Assembly: GCA_023846275.1 (NCBI GenBank)
Contig: JAIUJO010000085.1
Coordinates: forward strand, 575,477 to 639,476
Source: Vanilla planifolia
Taxonomy: Eukaryota; Streptophyta; Magnoliopsida; Asparagales; Orchidaceae
Length of the DNA stretch: 64,000 nucleotides
Direction of reading: 5' to 3'
The translations under genes and the position numbers were made by a program. A model generated the notes under the pieces. That model had not been told where the DNA came from and did not search any database. It saw only the letters and a list, made by a program, of their open reading frames with translations. Below, piece by piece: positions 52,270 to 62,067 of this stretch. The number at the start of each line of letters is the position of its first letter. Positions within the stretch are counted from its first letter, which is position 1.

Positions 52270-53135
52270 AAAGACTCAACAAACTAAGAAGTGCTAAATC
52301 GCAAGGCAAGAGAACAAAATCAATAAAGCTCGGATGTTGATTTTAAGGACTCAAACCTATTATTCTATTAATTGAATCATTTTAAATGAAATTAGTAAAA
52401 TGCTATAAAGGATTCTAGATTTTGGCTTGTTTTACTACTAGGCTAAAAAAAGATTGCCTAACCTTTGATTAACAACTTCTATTTGCCCCTCTATTTTTGG
52501 GATAATAAGTCTATAAAAACTTAAGTTTTGATTGCTTTAGGCACCAATGTATTTTTCAAAATTACCTAAAAAAACATACATCATGCTCTAAAATAATAAT
52601 TTGAGATAAGCCATGTAGGTTAACAATTTCATTAGAAATCACTTTGTAATATGGGAGGTATTTAATGTCTTATGGTAAAGTATAAAATGATCCATTTTAG
52701 AAAATTTTTCAATAAGAACATAGAATCATTTTTTCTAATAATTTTGAAAATTCCTAACACTAAGGCAAAACTTACATGTTTTCATGGTCATTTTTTATAA
52801 GAAATGGTCTGTATGGACCTTTACTATAATTACCTAATTTAGTTGTGACAGATCTTCAACATTGGGAATCTATGATGCAAACTTTTTTGGGTAATCATGG
52901 CCCATGAAATCAATCAGTTGCACATGTTATTTTAATTCGACCAAAATGTCCAGAAAGACGTCCACTATCTATTTGTCAGATAACAAAATCCTTAAGAAAT
53001 GTGTGGGGTATGTAAAGTTTGGATACACAAAATAAACACCATCTTCCAGATAATAATCATCAAAAACTTTATTAGATAAAGTATTAACTTCATGATATGT
53101 ATGTTCTAGATCTGGGCAATCACTATATAAATTCT
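52270..53135 (-). pseudogene. Second Ty3/gypsy integrase fragment
   Basis: Minus-strand blocks in order are SDCPDLEHTYHEV and DDYYLEDGVYF near 53040-53130 (for DPDFxxxYxxC... and DGYLF), SGRLSGHFGR near 52955-52985 (for GGLxGHFGxxKT), and GSFYTLP near 52665-52690 (for MAHFIPCHKT). NEIVNLHGLSQIII follows at about 52590-52632 (for EIVRLHGxPxxIVSD), then TYYPKNRG near 52510 (for AYHPQTDGQ) and INRIIGLSP near 52370 (for HRSTGxSPF). It covers linker to integrase end, but no RT or LTR is seen. Frames are heavily broken. Confidence 0.8.
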
Positions 53136-53199
53136 TGATGAGTGTGATTATAATTTCAACATTGTACTAGCATCATGTTGGATGTGTTTAATGCTAAAC

Positions 53200-53560
53200 T
53201 TTTGAGCAAAGTGGTTTCATAAGTTTTTGCAACTAGGACACTCTGTAAAAGCATGATTTTGAAAATCCCTATATGCACAAAATGGGTATTTGTTTATAAA
53301 TATAAATTCAATTTTCTCAACCAATTAGGGAATGAAAATTAATTATTTTGGTGCCTCCACATTTGTAAGTAACTTTTGGAAGGCTGGTAGGTACTCTACG
53401 TTATGTTTTCTAACGTACTAATAAGATAATTACTTATAAGCTTGTATCATGCTGAATTGATTGTGAATTGTACCCATCCATGTATGAAAATGGTGAATGG
53501 TGAGAATCATTTTGTCTATATCATTCCAAGTTAGGAGCATGATCAATAAAAATTTTTATT
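53200..53560 (-). pseudogene. LINE zinc-finger tail remnant, copy 2
   Basis: The minus strand near 53205-53290 reads YPFCAYRDFQNHAFTECPSC and then KNLW. This matches the zf-RVT pattern CxxCxxxxExxxHxFxxCPxxxxxW, with two of the usual ligand Cys positions recognisable. The adjacent 53285-53410 aligns with 470-590 of copy 1. Confidence 0.7.
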
Positions 53561-53739
53561 GAAGTAGTTACCATTTATTTTTCTAGTGCAAATAATCTTC
53601 GAGGTGTAGACCTTCTAACAAAGCATTGCATTACATGCATCCTTAACATATTTCAATTTCTTAACAACTTATCCATAGTTTTTCGAGAGGAACCTAATTT
53701 ATTTCTTGTTGGAAAAATTTAGCTTACACACTTAATCAT

Positions 53740-54700
53740 TATTAGCCTATAGAAAACCATTTGTTACACTTTCTACTATGTTGATAATCTTGTTAGGAGG
53801 ATAAGGAACCATTAGTGTATAAAGTAGTGTTAATTGGAGCACAGGACTAACCATTACTTACTCCCATTAAGAGTAATTTCTTCTTAAAAAAATTATTAAT
53901 CTATTATTGGAAGTGGACCACAAATTTCTTAACTTTAAATAATGTTCTTTCAAGTTAAGGGATTGGAAGGTGGCTTCATTTGAATCCCATGAGTTCCAAG
54001 ATTATGTTCTCAAGCTTGTGTTTGATATTTTTAAATAAAATAAGTCCTTTGGTACATTAATCTACAAACTTGATGTGCTCTCTAGCATAAAGAAAATAAC
54101 TATTTGTCACCTCTTTAGAAGAGGATATAGCCATCTATAAAGCACAAATGGGAGTCTGGTTGACAAGCTCTTTGCGGTGCCTTGTGATTCACTGTTCCTT
54201 GCATATGTAGAACATTTAGCCCTCCTCTTTGCTCTTCAACCACAATGAGGAAACGAAATGGGGATAAAGGGTTACCTTGGTTTAGCCAATGAGACAATTG
54301 GAAGGAATCCATATTTTGTTATTAATAACGACTAACAAACAACTTATATTATAAATACTCATCAATATGTTAATAAATTAACTATTGAAGTTAAACTTCT
54401 ATATTATGTGTTTAACAAAATAGTAAGATATATTACTAAAAACTTTCATAAAGTTTAGCTTAATAATAGAGTTATTACCTTGGATCTTTTGATTTAAATC
54501 ATTAAGTAGTTCTTATGCAAGTAAGATATTTTTAGTGAATTCCTCTTGGTAAAAGTTGATTTCTCCATGAAGGTACTAATAAGTACAAACACTATAAGCT
54601 AACTGCATAAAATGCATTACTTTTTAGAAGAAACTATAGAAAGAAATTCTTTAAAAACCTTCAAAAGATTTACTACAATAAGTCTTTGGAAGGACGATTC
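53740..54700 (-). pseudogene. LINE reverse transcriptase remnant, copy 2
   Basis: QLSHWLNQGNPLSPF at about 54258-54302 matches GLRQGDPLSPF. DSHLCFIDGYILF at about 54115-54153 sits where HLLFADDTLLF belongs, with FADD changed to FIDG. Downstream, YPPNKIINIVESV followed by NGFLWANND near 53735-53800 matches the thumb pattern MPxxVxxxIxxxxxxFLWG. The minus-strand open piece 54115-54312 carries the two palm blocks. Confidence 0.85.
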
Positions 54701-54999
54701 TGTTAGTTCTAGTGAATTCTTTATGTGATGGGCTACCAATAAGAAAAACAATGATAACATCACAAATGTCATCTTGAATTATGGTCAAACAATGCTAGTA
54801 AATGAAACCAATAGAGCCATCCAATAACAAAGAACTTAAAGAATCCACCCAAAAAATAATTTGTTATATTTCTTCCTTGCTAGCATGCTGAATCAACATC
54901 GTTGTACTGTTTAGTAAGTTCAAGCATAGCAAAGAGAAGTACCTTTTTAGTTGTAACTAGTTAGAGGTGAAGCAATCATTGATATATTTGGCAATTGAA

Positions 55000-55140
55000 T
55001 CCTCTTTTAAGACCCATATACCATTTGAATCTTTAATTCTATTTGTGTTAACATCCCATTTCATATTGTTGGCCATTGTGTATAAGACATTAGTTCTTTA
55101 ATCACCATCCTTGAGTCACATAGTAATTGTCATCTGGCTT
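55000..55140 (-). pseudogene. LINE inter-domain block, copy 2
   Basis: The minus strand reads TNVLYTMANNMKWD, then IKDSNGIWV and IAKYINDCFTS. This matches the block NTKFFHxxANxRRxxNxIxxIxxxxG followed by an F(Y/T)xxLF stretch. Counterpart of 2190-2384. Confidence 0.75.
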
Positions 55141-56599
55141 TAACACATCTACTCTATTTCAACAGCCATAATTAGCAAATCCAAAGCTCTATTAGTTCCA
55201 AGCCCGATAAATAATCTATAACTCTTTGAATTTTTCTCCTTCTTCATAACATGTTCTTCTAATAATTCAATCTTATAAAATATATTACCAAATTAAGTTT
55301 TACTTTATTCTTTAAATGGATCTTTAACTCTCATTAGCTTTTATGCTAAGGCCTTCATTCCTGACCTAGCAATTGGAAGACTCCAATTCTAACAACCACT
55401 AGACCGAATTCTATGCCTTCAATCCATGTTCTTTGGAATCTAAGTCGTTTAGTATTCTATTTAATTATTGATGGAAAAATGATTGACATAAGGAGTGATC
55501 TGATAAGATATTGTTCATATTTTGAACCATTATAAAATGAAATTCTATGAACTAGTCATGATTCAATATGTAACACATCGTTTGCAAATCATGCACTATA
55601 ACATGTGAAGGCATTTTTCTTCATTTTCATTGTTTGGCATTGTAAGTACCATAACTACAACACCCATATTTTGTTAGAAATATTGCCCTCAAAATAGTTA
55701 AAAGTTTGTATGCTTTAATAATGTCCATTTGTCTATCACTTTCAAAGGCTTCCCACATTGCAATTAACTTAATTTTGTGCAATTTGATTATGTTATTAAG
55801 GCATCAAGACACTATAGAACTAAGTACACGCTTGAAGTTAAAAAATGGGGAACTTATTAGTTACAATATTTGATATTTGCATTATGAGATTCCTAAAGGC
55901 TTCCTGTGGTCCTTTTTGGCAAATCAATTTTTTACATTCAATTTAGTTGCTTTTCTAAATGACTTGTGTCTGGCAACCACTATAAAGTTGTTATAGTCAA
56001 TCTCAAAATGCTTAAGAGCCATTACTTTTTAACTTGAGATCCTTATTAAAGCTTTTGAGAGATTGAATCTCCACTGATTGTTTAAGCTACACATCCTTCA
56101 TTTGCTTAAAGTTAGATTTAAATGTTTTACTCTTACTTTACAATTTCTCATTGAAGTTGATCATAAAAAGGAATAAATAGATGACTTATTATGCAATTAA
56201 GTTCTTTATCAAACTTTAATTATCTATGATGTATTCGTGGGAGTTGATTCTTTCAATTTTGGTGGTAAGAGTGTTTCAGGCATGTTAAGTTCGGTCATAC
56301 CCTTATCAATTTCCTTACCCTTACTTTGCCTCATTGATTTTCATTCATTATCCAACCTTTAGGTGTCTAAATTGATGACTAATAAAGTTGGACATTTCAC
56401 ATTTTTCTTACTGTTTAAGTAATTAGAATTTTCTCATCTTCACCATTTCTTACAAATAAGGGTCTAGAACTTTTTCTTTCTTACATTGGACCATTCAGTG
56501 TCCTTGTTTAAATTTGTATAGATAGTATTTGAAACATTCTAAATACTTAATTTTTTTTCCCAAAATCCGTTAGTTCTCCCAATCTTTCTACATATTTTA

Positions 56600-57590
56600 A
56601 TATCTAATAAAAGATCTTTAACAAGATTGAACAATACATGGGCTAGTGTCCCATAGGGCCTTGTTTAGTTAATTTGTGTAGAATCTACTTTTAATGCGTA
56701 GTTCACTATTCACATGATTGAGAATAAGCACTACTTCTTGAAAAAGTGAATTGAAAGGCTCTCCAATAAGAACCACAATAGAGCATTCAAAGGTTCAATA
56801 TTGAGCCAAAACATTGGGAAACATATTAAGTTCCTCATTCGAAAGTCTATGAGTTTCCAAATATTGTACACCTAGTACCAAATGTTGTCCGTTTCTAGTG
56901 AAAATATTAAGAGCACAAGTCTACCACATCATGGAAGATTCAAATAAGGCATTTTGTTTGAATTCTTAATCTTAGTAATTCCATGTTGGGTCATCCAAGT
57001 GAAAACATAGCCTATTAGATTGAGTTTGAAGGGAGAATCCTTTTGGAAGCAAAGTCATCATTGAACATGACCTCTTTTTCAAAGCATTGGCATTATCATG
57101 TTTTGTAAGGATGGAGAACTTATCTAGATTCACCATAAAAGAAATGCCCCAAGGAAAATGCAATCATATTGCCAAAAATAATGGAATGACTTTAGAATCA
57201 TGTTGCAAATTTCATCATGCTCCCACCAAACTTCAGAAATGTTATCGCCTCATTATCACTTAGATGTTTATGTTTTACGTTCTTTTGAGATGCCGCGTCC
57301 AAATGCACAATTTTTTTATGAATTTGAATATCAATAATGCCTTAAATAATGGAATCAATATCTATGAATTGTCAATTTAAGAAATTATTAAATAAATTTT
57401 TTCTCAAAATTGTTTATTTTCTATGTATTCCTTAAGTTTGGTTATATATTCTCTACATTATCATCTCTTCATTTGAACTATCAACTTGCTTCCTTATGCG
57501 TCACTATGCTCCTTTCTTTCAATTTACTACTTACAATTCATTGGAGGTTTCACCATTAATCTTCAGCTTATGAGCTTCTTGCATCATGTG
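56600..57590 (-). pseudogene. LINE endonuclease remnant, copy 2
   Basis: The open piece 56972-57163 contains a PWGISFMVNLDKFSILTKHD stretch at the place of the (P)WCxGGDFNxxR block. It also contains LPKGFSL then FHLDDPTWNY, matching the LPLxGxxFTWxNxxxxP block before the LDR motif. The order fits the endonuclease, but its Asp and His catalytic residues are lost or out of frame. Confidence 0.6.
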
Positions 57591-57599
57591 AAGTGTGGT

Positions 57600-58740
57600 T
57601 TAGTAAAAGGGATGATGAATTAAATTAACTTTAAAAAATTTTTGTTTCTCAAAAAGAGTATTTTAAAAATTTATAATTATCTTTTTAATAAGCTTAAACC
57701 AATTCCTTGAAGTAATTTTATGCATATTTTAATTTTCTTTTGAAATACATTATGTTTTATTTAATAATCAATTTCTAGAAAAATTATGATAACAAAAGAC
57801 AACAATAATTATAAAGTGCACACAAGTATATTTTTTGATGGTATTACCTAAAATCAAACCTATGTTTACCCATGGATAAGCCAAGGAATGCAAAAACACT
57901 TACTTAAAATTTTGCAAAAAACTAGGTAGGCTAAACCTTTAGAATACTTAAATAGAAAAAGATAGGCCATAAATGCCTTACAATGAAAAAGGATTTATAA
58001 AAACAAGAAAGGAAAATAATAAATAGAATCTATAATGACTAGTTGTTATGATTAATGAAATGCTCAATAATGTACAAGCATTTTTTTAATCAATTAGAAA
58101 ATTAGGGCTTAACTAATTTTAAGAAAGAATTTTAGTTTGTTGATAAAGGAGAAAAAAAATGGAAGTGAACATGCGCATTAGCTACTAACGGCTTTAATAT
58201 CGTTACTAAAAGTATTTTCTTTATATTCTTGTAAAAATTTCATAAATGTATTTCTTTAGTAATTATCCTATTTATAAAAATTTTTTATGGACTAATAGCA
58301 CTTACTAGACTGACCCATTGATCATTAGGATTTGAGGGATGTTTTCAATTAGAAAAATAATATTATTTGAATAAAAGTTAAAATGGACAATAAATTATAG
58401 TTAAATAAAAGCTTTGTAAGAGCCACATGATGAGAAGCATGAGAAGCATGTTAGATATTTGATAGTGAAATTTGTATAAAGTGATAGTTTTAAATAAACT
58501 AGAGTAGTTTTCAAATCATGATTTCATATGAACCATTAGATCCAGATTATGACCTGATTGTTGCATTTAATTTTAGTTGTGGATTAAAGGTCGTGACCAC
58601 AATCACAAATTGAGTGATCGAATTGCTTATGAAATTATGACTTAAAAAATGTAAATGAGTTGGCAACTATTTGATTACAAAATTGCATGATCAGATAGCT
58701 CACATGATTCATTAAATTTTGAAGTTAGCTATGTACAAAA
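57600..58740 (+). repeat. Interspersed module, copy D
   Basis: Starts AAAAGGGATGATGAATTAAA near 57615. It contains ACCTATGTTTACCCATGGAT near 57858, GTTATGATTAATGAAATGC near 58045 and ACAAAATTGCATGATCAGAT near 58677. It abuts the 5' end of LINE copy 2 exactly as copy A abuts LINE copy 1, and its right part matches copy B. Confidence 0.6.
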
Positions 58741-59211
58741 GCATTACATTTTAGTGAAACTTGATGTACTTTCTCTTCTTTTTGGTCAATATAAAACCTC
58801 TTATGTTCTTTAGAAGTAGTGTAATTTTACTGTTAGCTACCCTTGGGATTTTTAGGATTTAGTCAGACGTGTAATAGTGACATGATTAGTTGATTTATGA
58901 ATATAACGTATTGTGCCTCGATTCAATATACTTCCACCCATGTTCAAGAGTTATGCCTCTATCTGATTGTAGTAGCAAATAGGTTCAACATTATCGCCCT
59001 AGACAAAACATTTCTTATATAGATTTAGGTTAGCTTATTCAATTACAATTATTTTATAAAATTTTTAGATTTTGTTAATCATTTTGGAAATTATAATTTT
59101 GAAAGGTAGAAAAAATGATTCTTATGATGATCAACATATGAAGATAAAAGATATTATAAATTAAAGTATTTTCTAATATAGACAATTCAAAATTTGATTT
59201 CATTTTTAATA
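58740..59211. other. Unassigned spacer before the triplet arrays
   Basis: No motif recognised. Ordinary AT-rich sequence between the interspersed module and the GAA arm. Confidence 0.5.
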
Positions 59212-59337
59212 GGAAGAAGGAGAGGAAGATCAAGAAGAAGAAGAAAGAAGAAGAAGAAGAAGAAGAAGAAGAAGAAGAAGAAATAGAAGAAGAAGAAGAA
59301 GGAGAAGAAGAAGAAAGAGAAGGAGAGGAAGAAGAAG

Positions 59338-59369
<32 letters not shown>

Positions 59370-59460
59370 GAAGAAGAAGTAATAGAAGAAGAAAATAGGG
59401 AAGAAGATGAATATAAAGAAGAAGAAGAAGAAGAAGAAGAAAAAGAAGAAGAAGAGGAAA
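59212..59460 (+). repeat. Imperfect (GAA)n array
   Basis: About 250 bp almost entirely purine on the plus strand, built of GAA/AAG units with scattered changes (GGA, TAG, ATG). The longest clean stretch is about 30 bp. The minus-strand open frame through it (poly-Ser) is a repeat artefact. Confidence 0.97.
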
Positions 59461-59911
59461 TTTCTCTAGTGAGTTCTTTTTGTTGAAGTTCTAAGAACTC
59501 CAAGTAAAAGGATTTATCTAATTTTTGTAATCTGTGGATTTTAATTTAACCATTATTGTTTGGTTAGTTTTGTTCTAACATAATAGAACTTAGATGTATT
59601 ATTATGATCTCTTTTAATAGATCAATGATGAAATTCAGTATTTCTACTATGGTAAGGTCATTTCCAACTATGGTTGGTATGATGATTATATGTTCATAAT
59701 CTTGGATGTTTTTAGTAATCTGACACTTGTAAATGTTATCGAGAATCAGTATGTTTTTCATTTTGAGTAGATGTTTATGTTTTCTTATTACTAGATAAGT
59801 TTGTAAGATGAGTTTTGATTTTTTAAGAGGCTTGTTCTTCTTTTGTATTAAATTTCTTTTTTGCCCACTATTTTATGGCTACATCTACCCTTCCAGAGAT
59901 GTTACCCATAG
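59461..59911. other. Unique spacer between GAA and TTC arms
   Basis: About 450 bp of normal complexity. It holds a 65-codon minus-strand open frame (59564-59761) whose product is rich in Ile, Asn and Leu and matches no family I recognise. Whether it was ever coding is unclear. Confidence 0.5.
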
Positions 59912-60857
59912 TTTTTTTCTTCTTCTTTAATTACATTTGTCTTTTTTTCTTCTTCTTTTTCTTCTTGTTCTTCTTCTTCTTCTTCTTTTCTCCTTCTTCT
60001 TCTTCTTCTTCTTCATAATCCTCTCCTTCATCTTGTTCTCCTTCTTCTTCTTCTTCTTCTTCGTCTTCTTATTCTCCTTCTTCTTCACCATCTTCTTCTT
60101 CTACTTATTATTCTTATTCTTCTCCTTTTCCTTCTTCTTTTTATTTATATTATTATTATTATGATTATTGCTCCACTGCCTCTTTTTCCTCTTCTTTTTA
60201 TTTTTATTATTATTATTGATATTATTCTTATTATTATTGATAATATTCTTCTTATTATTATAATTTTTATTATAATAATAATAATTACTATTATTACCCT
60301 TATTCTTCTTATTCTTCTTCTTCCTCTTCTTCTTAATCTTTATCTTCTTCTTCTTCTTCTTCTTCCCCATCTTCCTCTTCCTCTTCTTCTACATCTTCCT
60401 CTTCTTTGTCTTCTTCTTCTTCTTCTTCTACTTCTTCTTCCTCTTATTTTTTTTCTTCTACTTCTTCTTCTTCTTCTTCTTCTCCTTCTCCTTCTTCTTC
60501 TTCTCCTTCTTCTTCTACTTCATCTCCTTGGTCTTATACATCTTTTTTTGTTACTCTTCTACTTCTTCTTCTTCATCTTTATGTTCCTCTTCTTCTTGTT
60601 CATCTTCTACTTCTTCATCTTCTTCTCCTTATTCTTTGTCTTCTTCTTAAATTTCTTCTTCTCCTTCACCTTCTTCTTCTTCTGTTGCTCTTCTTCTTGT
60701 TCATCTTCTTCTTCATCATCATCTTCTTCTTCTTCTTCTCCTCCTTCTTCTTCTTAATTTTCCTCTCTTTCCTCTTCATCATCATCTTCTTCTTCTTCTT
60801 CTTCTTCTTCTTCTTCTTCTTCTTCTTCTCCTCTTCCTCCTCCTTCTCCTCCACCTC

Positions 60858-60888
<31 letters not shown>

Positions 60889-62027
60889 TTTTTCTTCAAC
60901 TTCTTTTTCTTCTGCTTCTTCTTTTTCTTATTCTTCTTCTCTTTTTCCTTCTACTACTTCTTCTTCCTCTTCTTTTACTACTTATTATTCTTCTACTTTT
61001 TCTTATTACTTTTAATATTATTTTTATTATTGTACGTATTATTTTCTTATTATTTTTATTTTATTAATATTATTTATATTTTTTTATTATTCTAATTCTT
61101 ATTTTTCTTCTTCTTCTTCTACTACTTCTTCTTCATCTTCTTTTTCTTCTTCTTTTTCTTCCTCTTCCTCTTCTTTTTGTTCTACCTTTTCTTCTTCATT
61201 TTCTACTTCTTCTTCTTCTTCTTCTCCTTCTTCTACTTCTTTTTCTTCTTCTTTCTCCTCTCCTTCTTTTTCTTCTTCTTCTTCTTCCTCCTCCTCATCC
61301 TCCTCCTCTTCTTCTTCTTCTTCTTCTTCTTTCCCTTCTACTTTTTCTTCTTCTTCTTCTTCGGCATCTTTTTCTTCTTCTTCTGTTACTACTACATCTC
61401 CCTCATCTTTTTCTTCTTCTTCTTCTCCTCGTCTTCCTCTTTCTTCTTCTTCTTCCTCTACTTCTTCCTCTCCTTATTCTTCTTCTTATTCTTCTCCTTC
61501 TTCTTCTTCTTATTCTTATTCTTCTTCTCCTTCTCCTCCTCCTTTTTTTCTTCTTCTTCTAATTCTATTTATTCTACATTTTCTTCTTCTTACTCCTCTA
61601 ATACTTCTTTTTTTTTCTTCTTCTTCTTCTCCATCTACCTCTCCTTCTTCTTCCTCTTGTCCTTTTATCTCTTCCTTTTCTTCGTCTTCTTCTTCTTCTT
61701 CTTCTTCTTAATCTTCTTCTTCATCTTCTTCTTCTTAATCTTCTTCTTCTTCTTCTTCTTCTTATTTTCTCCTTCTTCGTCTTCTTCTTCTCCTTCTTCT
61801 TCTTTTTCTTCATTTTTCTCTCCTTCTTCTTCTTCCCTTTCTTCTCCTTCTACTTCTTCTTCTTCTTCTTCTTCTTTGTGTAGTTATTATTATTATTATT
61901 ATTAAATGTTTACTATACTTCTTCTTCTTCTTCTTTTTCTTCTTCTTCTTCTTCTTCTTCTTCTTCTCGTTCTTCTTCTACTTCTTCTTCTTCTTCATCT
62001 TTTTCTTCTTCATCTTGTTCTTCTTCC

Positions 62028-62067
<40 letters not shown>

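Larger units (their letters stand above)
53150..57590 (-). mobile_element. Degenerate L1-type LINE, copy 2
   Basis: Homologue of LINE copy 1, with domains in the same order and orientation: endonuclease 56600-57590, linker block 55000-55140, RT 53740-54700, zinc finger 53200-53560. The DNA aligns with copy 1 along most of the length: for example, AAGTGGACCAC at 53914 against 1149, and GGGATTGGAAGGT at 53959 against 1197. Copy 2 is shorter through deletions. It is dead, with stops throughout. Its 3' end abuts the gypsy integrase fragment at about 53140. Confidence 0.85.

Noticed and set aside
53140-53560. Initially read as gypsy RT-integrase linker upstream of 52270-53135
   Set aside because: The DNA aligns with 470-590 of LINE copy 1 and carries a Cys-rich zinc-finger block, so it belongs to LINE copy 2.
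59075-59503. 142-codon minus-strand frame with a Ser-rich core
   Set aside because: The core is the GAA array read in reverse. The ends are short AT-rich flanks with no recognised domain.
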